This document shows, piece by piece, positions 54,873-61,874 of a DNA stretch of 64,000 nt. The stretch lies in assembly GCF_000010165.1 (NCBI RefSeq), contig NC_012491.1, forward strand, positions 3,665,501 to 3,729,500. The letters run 5' to 3'. The notes under the pieces were generated by a model. The model had not been told where the DNA came from. It ran no database searches and saw only the letters and a program-made list of their open reading frames with translations. Positions within the stretch are counted from its first letter, which is position 1; each line of letters begins with the position of its first letter. A program made the position numbers and the translations under genes. The stretch comes from Brevibacillus brevis NBRC 100599 (lineage in GTDB: Bacteria; Bacillota; Bacilli; Brevibacillales; Brevibacillaceae).

Positions 54873-56944
54873 TACACCTCATTCCAGAAATAGACCTCGC
54901 GGGTTCCTGTGCGGACACCAGCTGGAATTGTAAACTTGCAGGTAAAGCGTCCTTGGGCGTTTGCCTTGATTGTGTTTGGTTGTGTACCTGAAGACGATCC
55001 GTTCAAGGGCGTAAGATCAACGGGCACTCCGTCAAATGTAGCTTTGATATTATCACTGTTCGGTTCAAAACCTTCACCGACTACTGTTACCTCCCGTTGC
55101 CGTATGAATGGAACTTGTTCATCCATTATGACCTTTGTTTCTGTCCGGGTTGTCCCCGTTGACCTCCAATCAGACCACCATCCCCAAACCGATTGTGTAA
55201 CTGTAGACGTCTCCACCCAGGTATCATGAGAAGGGGTCAAACGAATTGTGGCAAGATTCCCGAATACTTGGTATGGATTCACGTTCATGGTCTCGGTTGC
55301 AAAAGGCTGATCGATCAGCACCTCTTCGGTGTAAGGCAACGTAATCAAACGCTCATGAAACCGAACAGTAGAAGCAGCTTGATTCACTTGCATTTCAATA
55401 AAACTATTCTCAACTGGCAATTGCACCGTCTTCTCACGAGGGTTAATCATTGCATTAAAGTCAGGATGGGTAACGTCGGAGCGTTCAAAATTGGTGAAGT
55501 TGTCCGTGAAAACACCTTTTTTCACTAGTGACGGATCAGAGTTTTGGGCCTGCCGGTCGAGGTCTGCCACCGCTTGGTTGTACTCTGCTCGTTCCAAACG
55601 ATCCAGGAGAGAACGCAGCTCGAGCATCGTCAAACGTTTTGGCTTGCGATTGGTTACGACCACAGCATCACTGTTCGGTGGGAGATACAATTCTCCCAAT
55701 TCCAATACATCCGGTGGAGATGACGGCGGGTAAGGATTCACGTCCGATTGACCGTGGATGATATGGACTTCACCTTGATAAGTGAGATAGTAGACATCTT
55801 TCCGTCCTAGATAAAACTCATAGGTCGTCTGGAAAGTTGAATTCGGCACGGGCTTATCACCACTTAGCCACTTTACTGCGTTGTTTTCCAATATCAGGTC
55901 TGTGCCAATTACCATTAGTTTTGTATAGCGGTACGTGACTGTATACGACACCCCGCCGGCAGGTTCTGCACCCGCCAATGACCAATCTACGGCATCGCCT
56001 GAGAGTTGGAAGTCTGTACCTTTGATATAAGTTGTGCCACCAGCCTGAATTGAAACAATATCGACAACAGGCGTCTTTGGTAAAAGGTCTGAGGTTCCTG
56101 CCACATTTCCACGGGTAATTGTCTCTGTCTTCTCAACTGTCGCTGTTACTGTCTGTAAAGCTTTCACAGGCTTTGAATTTAGCGGATAAAAGAATACATT
56201 AGACAGATATGTCTTCGTTTCGTTAACCACTACACGGCTATCTAATGCCTTGGGTATGGAAATTCGTAAGGGAACCAACTTATCAATTTGGTACCCAAGA
56301 ACATAGGCTCTGCCAGCATCGATTACGAGTGTTACGTTTGCAGCATCCCTCGGCTCGATATAACCATCCATGCCTGAGACAAGAAATGAACCATTCGTAT
56401 CATACGAACGTCTTGCGAGAATGGGCGTGAAACCTTCTAATTCAGGTGGTAGCTTGGATGTTATCAACTCGCCGTTTACCAGCCGATACATATGAGTCGC
56501 TTCAGGATCATCAACGACCCATATGGCATTCAATACTGTTCGCTGGGCGCCAGGCATGCCAAAATTAGAAAACCCAACCGCTGGATCAAACAGGGTTGGG
56601 TCGTCTTCGTATGTGATTGTTTGTGGATTGACCCGCAACCCAATACTTTCCTCTCCCGTTCCCCTTATCGTCAGTGTTGTTTCCGGTACATCGTGGATGA
56701 TTCCCCCTAGATATACCCGTGCTGCTGATACGATGACGAGCGTTTTCTCCTTATTAATCAATAACTGCCCGCCCTCTAAGATGTGACCTGAGCCGAAAAT
56801 TACGTCCCCTATTTGCTTATCCCGATAGAGTGACATCGCCTGCATTTCGTTTAGCTCAGCAGTTTGAACCCGGCGACCGCCGACAAAATCAACAGACTTC
56901 CATCTCTTCGATGGATCAAATCGATTGTATACTTCCTTTGCCAT
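54872..56944 (-). CDS. DUF4815-type phage baseplate/tail protein
   Basis: 690 residues. The N-terminal region (YNRFDPSKRWKSVDFVGGR, LQTAELNEMQAMSLYRDKQIGD-like) matches the DUF4815 family of large baseplate or tail proteins. The C-terminal 100 residues (EVTVVGEGFEPNSDNIKATFDG) form an Ig/IPT-like fold. It probably lies on the baseplate and anchors fibres. Confidence 0.85.
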   Translation of the reverse strand: MAKEVYNRFDPSKRWKSVDFVGGRRVQTAELNEMQAMSLYRDKQIGDVIFGSGHILEGGQLLINKEKTLVIVSAARVYLGGIIHDVPETTLTIRGTGEESIGLRVNPQTITYEDDPTLFDPAVGFSNFGMPGAQRTVLNAIWVVDDPEATHMYRLVNGELITSKLPPELEGFTPILARRSYDTNGSFLVSGMDGYIEPRDAANVTLVIDAGRAYVLGYQIDKLVPLRISIPKALDSRVVVNETKTYLSNVFFYPLNSKPVKALQTVTATVEKTETITRGNVAGTSDLLPKTPVVDIVSIQAGGTTYIKGTDFQLSGDAVDWSLAGAEPAGGVSYTVTYRYTKLMVIGTDLILENNAVKWLSGDKPVPNSTFQTTYEFYLGRKDVYYLTYQGEVHIIHGQSDVNPYPPSSPPDVLELGELYLPPNSDAVVVTNRKPKRLTMLELRSLLDRLERAEYNQAVADLDRQAQNSDPSLVKKGVFTDNFTNFERSDVTHPDFNAMINPREKTVQLPVENSFIEMQVNQAASTVRFHERLITLPYTEEVLIDQPFATETMNVNPYQVFGNLATIRLTPSHDTWVETSTVTQSVWGWWSDWRSTGTTRTETKVIMDEQVPFIRQREVTVVGEGFEPNSDNIKATFDGVPVDLTPLNGSSSGTQPNTIKANAQGRFTCKFTIPAGVRTGTREVYFWNEV

Positions 56945-56955
56945 CGTTACCCTCC

Positions 56956-57477
56956 TTACAGCTCCAAGATATACTCAATGCTTTCGCGATGGGTGACTTC
57001 CCTTTGCAGAGGCGACTGATTTGTCACAGCTAACAGGAAACCCATATCCTTTACTTCATCCGGTTTGACTACCTGTTTATTAATTGGTAATCCATCTGCC
57101 AATGTCGTACCCGCATATACACCAGTTTGTCGGTACGTGCAAATGGGAAACTCATCGTATCTTAGCCAAGCTTGTACATATACCCATCTGCAATCGGCTA
57201 CCCGCGCTTCGTCCTCATCAATGATACGCCACTTATGACCTTGCTGTTCGATCGTTCCATTTGTATCATCTGGCGTTACAAACCTTACTTGGTCAGCTCG
57301 CTTCAACGCCACAATCTCTGTAATCGTCTGCCCATAAGAGACATCTGGAACCTTTTCAGGGTTCTCGGTATTCCACGGAGACGTTTTCCCAACGGCAATA
57401 AAAACATTCCTGTCCTTGGCCAGATGAAATGTTTGATACGTTTTCATCCCTTTTACATCGCTTGTTTTTGAAGGCAA
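56956..57477 (-). CDS. phage baseplate wedge-like protein
   Basis: 173 residues. NVFIAVGKTSPWNTENPEKVP near residue 25 resembles the aromatic F-x-G-x-x-x-W opening of wedge proteins of T4 gp8 type; the rest is beta-rich. The identity is tentative; the place between XkdU-like and DUF4815 genes supports a baseplate role. Confidence 0.6.
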   Translation of the reverse strand: MPSKTSDVKGMKTYQTFHLAKDRNVFIAVGKTSPWNTENPEKVPDVSYGQTITEIVALKRADQVRFVTPDDTNGTIEQQGHKWRIIDEDEARVADCRWVYVQAWLRYDEFPICTYRQTGVYAGTTLADGLPINKQVVKPDEVKDMGFLLAVTNQSPLQREVTHRESIEYILEL

Positions 57478-57489
57478 TTCCTACACCCC

Positions 57490-58215
57490 CTATATTGTTT
57501 TTGTAACCTTTGATTGCTGAACATAAAATACTCCGTCAGCAAATGTTAAATCATCCGAAAAAAATACGTTTGGAGACCACCAACTCTTGCGTTCATGTTT
57601 TATGTTTTGCAATGAATGCTGTGTTATCGAAAGAGTTGTATCCTTTTCCTTTCCGCTCAGTTCATCGTCCCAATGGTCAACCGTAAGAATGGCTCCATAC
57701 CTGTCCACACTAACACCTGCTGATCCTCGTTCATACTCGATCTTGTAAGATAAAGCAATTGAAAACAAGTATCGAAAGCCAGCAAGTCCCATTAACCTGA
57801 CGATACCCTGTGCGATTCCAAGCGTTTCCGGCGTTGTATAGATGACGGAGGTTAATGGCGCGTATTCCCAGCCGTCAGCCATGCATCCAGATTCGGAAGC
57901 AATTAGCCCGTCTTCTGGCATCAGTCGATATGATTCTTGCAGCCCAAATCCTTGTGCAAGAATAGATTCAACCGTCAACCTGCCATTAGCTGCTCTCAGC
58001 TTTGCAAGTAGGTCCTCATCATCGGCAGCGTCTAGTTCACGCCTCCAAAGGTCTAATGATTCCTTGTGCATGAGATGAAGAAAAAACGCTTTCCATATGT
58101 CGCTATCTGCTGGCAAATAACCGGAAGCCGCACTCATAATCGCACGCATATGCCGGCTTTTTTTATAGTCACTAGATAGCTCCGCCATCAGTGCATTAAC
58201 CTGATCTTCGTTCAT
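57490..58215 (-). CDS. phage tail protein, XkdU/gpI position
   Basis: 241 residues. N-terminal helical half (SSDYKKSRHMRAIMSAASGYLP; LDLWRRELD) followed by a beta-rich half. It directly follows the baseplate J gene, overlapping it by 4 nt, the place of xkdU (tail protein I) in PBSX. Family assignment is by position more than sequence. Confidence 0.7.
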   Translation of the reverse strand: MNEDQVNALMAELSSDYKKSRHMRAIMSAASGYLPADSDIWKAFFLHLMHKESLDLWRRELDAADDEDLLAKLRAANGRLTVESILAQGFGLQESYRLMPEDGLIASESGCMADGWEYAPLTSVIYTTPETLGIAQGIVRLMGLAGFRYLFSIALSYKIEYERGSAGVSVDRYGAILTVDHWDDELSGKEKDTTLSITQHSLQNIKHERKSWWSPNVFFSDDLTFADGVFYVQQSKVTKTI

Positions 58216-58958
58216 GTAATCGTCACCACCGGATCGATTTGTGCATCTGGCCTTAGTGTAATACTGGATGTCGGCAAAAGGATTTCAGCATCTGTTGCCC
58301 CAGCTCCGACCAGCGCCGCAAAGATCTGTGCAAGAAATAAGGTACCTCCAACCCCAATCGAACTGGTATAAGCAAGTATTGCTTGACGTGCTTTTTCTTT
58401 GTCTAATCCCCTAACAGCAAACTCAATTTTCACTACTTGTTTACTAACAAGTCGAACAATTACATCCAGACCTGGTGGCTTGCGGCGGTCAATTATCTCT
58501 TGAACCTTCTCGAGTAAATCAGGGATTGTGCCACCAACAACTACGTCTACGGTGCCGATCCCTCTTATCAAGTTTAGTGCTGACGCATAGTTTACCCCTG
58601 GTATTGATCTAGCCCAGCGCTCATAGTCGGGTAACGCTCCACCGCGCTCAGGATTCCGTTTATGGCGTAATATACGATTGCGCAAATCCTCTGTTGGCTC
58701 GTCTTTATCCAGAGGCAATCCATAATCGATTGCCATCAGTTCAAGATATTTTCTCGTCGCAGTTACAGCAAAAGCTTGTTCAATGATCATGCCGCGTTCT
58801 TTATGATGTCTGAATAAGGCTAGTGCAATTGGCGCAAGTGCATCGTAAATAATTGAACCTTCACTTCTGTCCAGATCTTCTGGGACGGTAAGAAGCATTT
58901 CATATAAAATTTGCTGGAAGGTTGAGCTTTCCAGAAAGCTAAGATCAGTTTCAGACAT
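58212..58958 (-). CDS. baseplate J-like protein (XkdT)
   Basis: 248 residues. Matches baseplate J/gp47: YEMLLTVPEDLDRSEGSIIYDALAP, LELMAIDYGLPLDKDEPTEDLR and RNPERGGALPDYERWARSIPGV. It builds the baseplate wedge of contractile tails. It overlaps the XkdS-like gene by 8 nt. Confidence 0.92.
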   Translation of the reverse strand: MSETDLSFLESSTFQQILYEMLLTVPEDLDRSEGSIIYDALAPIALALFRHHKERGMIIEQAFAVTATRKYLELMAIDYGLPLDKDEPTEDLRNRILRHKRNPERGGALPDYERWARSIPGVNYASALNLIRGIGTVDVVVGGTIPDLLEKVQEIIDRRKPPGLDVIVRLVSKQVVKIEFAVRGLDKEKARQAILAYTSSIGVGGTLFLAQIFAALVGAGATDAEILLPTSSITLRPDAQIDPVVTIT

Positions 58959-59388
58959 TGATACTCATCTCCAAAACCCCTTCCTCAGTAATCATCAAAA
59001 AGGATATTTTCATGGTGTTACTTACCCACTCAAAAGAGAAACTCTCGCAACGTTCTATCCCATGCAAATATTCTAATGCCTCGCGGACTAATCGCTTAGC
59101 CTCTGCCTGCTTCCACGCTCTCGTTCCATCACTCCTAATCACTTCTTTCAGTTCATTCCCATAATCTGAGGAATAAATAGAAAACATATAGCGATCAGTT
59201 CGTAATGCTTTTGTGGCTTTTTGGAGTAGTGCCTCTTCTCCATCAATCATGATTGACTTGCCGTCAGGTCGCACGGGAAACTGTCCTGTTTCGAAATCAA
59301 ACTTATAGGTTCTAAGTACATTTTTAATGGGGCGTAGTTCTTGTGCTGGACTATCATCTGTCACTGGGAAAACCGGAAAAATACTCAT
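58951..59388 (-). CDS. DUF2634/XkdS-like baseplate protein
   Basis: 145 residues, gp25-like wedge component: TYKFDFETGQFPVRPDGKSIMIDG, YSSDYGNELKEVI and EWVSNTMKISFLM. Overlaps neighbours on both sides. Confidence 0.88.
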   Translation of the reverse strand: MSIFPVFPVTDDSPAQELRPIKNVLRTYKFDFETGQFPVRPDGKSIMIDGEEALLQKATKALRTDRYMFSIYSSDYGNELKEVIRSDGTRAWKQAEAKRLVREALEYLHGIERCESFSFEWVSNTMKISFLMITEEGVLEMSINV

Positions 59389-59816
59389 GGGCGTTTCACC
59401 CTATCTAGGATGTAATAGGCAGAGTCCACAGATAACACGTGTACTTTATCGTTCAATTTCAAAACGTCCTCAAATTGCAGTAACAAATAGTTATGTTTGA
59501 ACGAAGTAAACGGCGCAGCCAAGTCATCCGTGTCTAAAAAATCTTCCTTTTTCATGTCACCCAGATCACGCTCTGCTTTTTCTTGATGCGTAATCGTGAC
59601 AATTCGTGTATGTCTAGTCAGATGTTCTAAGACAGTAATAAACTCCTTCCCAATTGGTTCTGTCATACCATCTATCAAGATTTTCAAATCTGGTGGGGGC
59701 TTAATGACAGTTGCCAACTCTATCCGTACATCCTTTGGGGGTGGATTTGCCCCGCCAGCTCCTTGTGTTTGATTTGCACCTGAAAGAACTTGAGCAAGCT
59801 TTTGAAAGCCATTCAC
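59385..59816 (-). CDS. DUF2577/XkdR-like protein
   Basis: 143 residues. PPKDVRIELATVIKPPPDLKI and a C-terminal LKLNDKVHVLSVDSAYYILDRV match DUF2577. It lies between XkdQ- and XkdS-like genes, the PBSX order. Confidence 0.85.
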   Translation of the reverse strand: MNGFQKLAQVLSGANQTQGAGGANPPPKDVRIELATVIKPPPDLKILIDGMTEPIGKEFITVLEHLTRHTRIVTITHQEKAERDLGDMKKEDFLDTDDLAAPFTSFKHNYLLLQFEDVLKLNDKVHVLSVDSAYYILDRVKRP

Positions 59817-60805
59817 TTTCCATTCACCTCCATCTGCAAATCGAGTTTCATTTCATGGTAACCAGGTCGTATCGTATGGCTGTCGCCGAAAACAGTAAAC
59901 ACCCCTTGCAGTTTCGTGATTTCCTCGTAGACTTCTATTTTTGTCCCGGCAATGACATCATCAATTCCCAAGGATGTGACCAAAGCCTGCTCCTTGACCC
60001 GGTTTAGATTCTGTAATTCTTGCTTAGCCACCATGATTTTGTTTCCCCGGTCTTCATCTTGAATTTCTATAACCTTAACAAGATGTCCATACCGTTTAGC
60101 GTTGATAGAATCAACTTCATCATGCAGGACAGAAATATATTCACTGTCGCTCCCGACCACTCTTACAACTGTTCTCATGTCTGCAATTGATCGTTTACGT
60201 TCAGCGTTTAATAGATTGCTTCCCTGCTGGACTTTCCACTGAATCGTTTGCCCTCGCTGTGTTCCGACATAAATCTTTCCTTGGTCAACCCAGCACCAAT
60301 ACCGAACACCAGTAGAGCGAAATACTTGATTGAGGACGTCTACAACTGCATCCCATACACTCTTTCCACGAATGACTTGTTTTTCCACGGCAGGCATTGC
60401 TCCGATACCCCCAACGGGAATGCCATGTTGCGCGAAAATGCGCTTTAGAAGCTGATCGGCAGCTTCACCTGTTGAAACCATAACTACATCGTTATTTAGT
60501 AAATAAAAGCCGAAATCATATGCTACTGCATTGATATCTCCTTTTGCTGTCCTCCCTAAGTCAACAATCATCCCTGTGAAAAGTGAGCGAGGAGTGCCAG
60601 ACAAAAAGGAAATCAACTGTATCAGGTCCCCTTCATCTACATTCACATCAGGCCAAAAGCGGTCCCGTCCATTATTGGTTTTAACAGCCAGAGTACGCTT
60701 TGCTTCCTGACGACTCCCAGACCATGTTGCTTCTGAGAAGGGAAGGCGAAGCGCTTGCTTACCCGGCTTTTGGAATCGAACCTCGTAATGAAATTTTGGC
60801 AGCAT
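59813..60805 (-). CDS. XkdQ/YqbQ-like tail hub protein
   Basis: 330 residues, related to gpD/gp27-type hub proteins: SRQEAKRTLAVKT, GDLIQLISFLSGTPRSLFTG, DQLLKRIFAQHGIPVG and MDQGKIYVGTQRG-type strand. Central hub of the baseplate. Overlaps XkdR by 4 nt. Confidence 0.85.
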   Translation of the reverse strand: MLPKFHYEVRFQKPGKQALRLPFSEATWSGSRQEAKRTLAVKTNNGRDRFWPDVNVDEGDLIQLISFLSGTPRSLFTGMIVDLGRTAKGDINAVAYDFGFYLLNNDVVMVSTGEAADQLLKRIFAQHGIPVGGIGAMPAVEKQVIRGKSVWDAVVDVLNQVFRSTGVRYWCWVDQGKIYVGTQRGQTIQWKVQQGSNLLNAERKRSIADMRTVVRVVGSDSEYISVLHDEVDSINAKRYGHLVKVIEIQDEDRGNKIMVAKQELQNLNRVKEQALVTSLGIDDVIAGTKIEVYEEITKLQGVFTVFGDSHTIRPGYHEMKLDLQMEVNGK

Positions 60806-60832
60806 CAGTCTCCCACCTTTCCGCCCAAGATT

Positions 60833-61393
60833 TCATTGTGAATTATACTTGTCAACCAATGATTCTTTTTCTTCTTTTTTCTTGGTGGCTGACACCTTCG
60901 CTTTTCTTGTATCCGGCCGCTTCCCTTTACCTGTTGTTTGGAAAGGAATACTCACCTCAGTACTCTCAATGGTCACGAAACGATACTCTTTCAGTGCCAA
61001 CTTGAAATCTATGTCAAACCCGTCCCATTCGTAGCTAAAATCACGTATGGTCACTGGAACATTGATAATATCTCGTTCACTTTCTGTTACTGTAAAGCGA
61101 ATCGGGTAACCCGAATTTTTCCACCGTTTCAAAGTCTCCACAAATTCTTCTGGAGACGGAAAACCATCGTATTCACACAACCCCGGATCATATGTCTCAG
61201 GCCAAAACGTAGAAAAAGAATACTCTTCCAAGGTTGATTCCCCGATGATAGTAGATTCCCCAATGGCAACCAGTTCAATATCGATGTAACTATGCCCGAT
61301 CTTTACTGCTATTTTAGGCGGGATGACAGGAAGACGAAGCTTTTCAACGTTATTGCTCCAGGTTAACCAGAACTCAAGATGTTTGTATTTCAC
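60833..61393 (-). CDS. XkdP-like tail protein without LysM domain
   Basis: 186 residues. N-terminal domain of XkdP/YqbP (LPVIPPKIAVKIGHSYIDIELVAIGE, STFWPETYDPGLCEY, FTVTESERDIINVPVTI). The usual C-terminal LysM repeat is absent: after residue 150 only a Lys-rich tail remains. First gene after the terminator at 61418. Confidence 0.85.
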   Translation of the reverse strand: MKYKHLEFWLTWSNNVEKLRLPVIPPKIAVKIGHSYIDIELVAIGESTIIGESTLEEYSFSTFWPETYDPGLCEYDGFPSPEEFVETLKRWKNSGYPIRFTVTESERDIINVPVTIRDFSYEWDGFDIDFKLALKEYRFVTIESTEVSIPFQTTGKGKRPDTRKAKVSATKKKEEKESLVDKYNSQ

Positions 61394-61417
61394 TTATTTC
61401 TATATCTCTCCTCTCAA

Positions 61418-61448
61418 CATAAAAAGCACACCCGTTTGAGTGTGCTTC
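61418..61448 (-). terminator. terminator upstream of the XkdP-like gene
   Basis: Stem AGCACAC (61425-61431) / GTGTGCT (61440-61446) with an 8-nt loop, followed on the minus strand by TTTTTATG. It may stop transcription from the tape measure or toxin side. Confidence 0.8.
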
Positions 61449-61514
61449 TACTTTATAAATTTAGTAGCCTATTTAAGTGGAAACGTCCAATTTTGATTGA
61501 CAATTGCTGTAATG

Positions 61515-61550
61515 GAAAAAATCCAGTAATATAAGTTATATAACTGGATT
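61515..61550 (-). terminator. terminator of the toxin mRNA
   Basis: Stem AATCCAGT (61520-61527) / ACTGGATT (61543-61550), AT-rich inside, followed on the minus strand by TTTTTTCC. It puts the toxin message 3' end well past the toxin stop, giving the overlap with the antisense RNA. Confidence 0.75.
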
Positions 61551-61640
61551 ACACTAAAAATGACCGCAGGTGTTCCAGCACCTACGGCCTATACAACAGA
61601 CGTTCCCTACATGGGGGCGGCTCAAGGATTAACTAGAGAT

Positions 61641-61684
61641 AGACCTCTCCGGATTTGGACCCAAGGGAGGTCTATTTCTTTTTT
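61641..61684 (+). terminator. terminator of the antitoxin RNA
   Basis: Stem AGACCTC (61641-61647) / GAGGTCT (61667-61673), extended by outer A-T pairs, followed on the plus strand by ATTTCTTTTTT. The toxin stop codon (61672-61674) lies in its right arm. Confidence 0.8.
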
Positions 61685-61755
61685 GGGAAAGACAGGATCG
61701 CTACCACGAGCATTGCGAATGAAATCATCAACGTCAATGCTTGGAACACTGTCAC
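61672..61755 (-). CDS. type I toxin, TxpA/holin-like toxin family
   Basis: 27 residues read from the minus strand, start GTG 61755 with GGAGG 8 nt upstream. It begins MTVFQALTLMISFAML and ends in a basic FPKKK. The MTVFQALTLM start and single membrane helix with Lys tail are hallmarks of the putative holin-like toxin (Hol_Tox) group that includes TxpA, BsrG and YonT. Expressed alone, such peptides harm the membrane or the cell envelope. It sits inside the prophage tail operon, between the tape measure and XkdP-like genes. Confidence 0.88.
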   Translation of the reverse strand: MTVFQALTLMISFAMLVVAILSFPKKK

Positions 61756-61832
61756 AGGCGTCACCTCCCCCGTTTCCGACATGGGAGATGAGCCGACCAC
61801 CCTTGAGGAGCCGATTCTGTTGTATATGGAAG

Positions 61833-61841
61833 ATTATAACA
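61833..61841 (-). promoter_or_regulatory. toxin promoter (extended -10)
   Basis: TATAAT at 61833-61838 on the minus strand with an extended TGT directly before it (61839-61841). No clear -35. The leader to the toxin start would be about 70 nt, long enough to fold and hide the ribosome site, as in related toxins. It lies within 40 nt past the end of the tape measure gene. Confidence 0.65.
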
Positions 61842-61874
61842 CGTGGAAGCTTCCGTATGAGAATACATTTCCTC

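Larger units (their letters stand above)
61497..61684 (+). ncRNA. putative antisense antitoxin RNA (RatA-like)
   Basis: The plus strand here would give an RNA complementary to the 3' part of the toxin mRNA, ended by the hairpin at 61641-61684. This convergent, 3'-overlapping layout is that of txpA/RatA and bsrG/SR4. Start not defined: a TTGACA is at 61497-61502 but no -10 at ideal spacing follows. Contains a hairpin CCGCAGGTG / CACCTACGG at 61564-61587. Confidence 0.55.
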
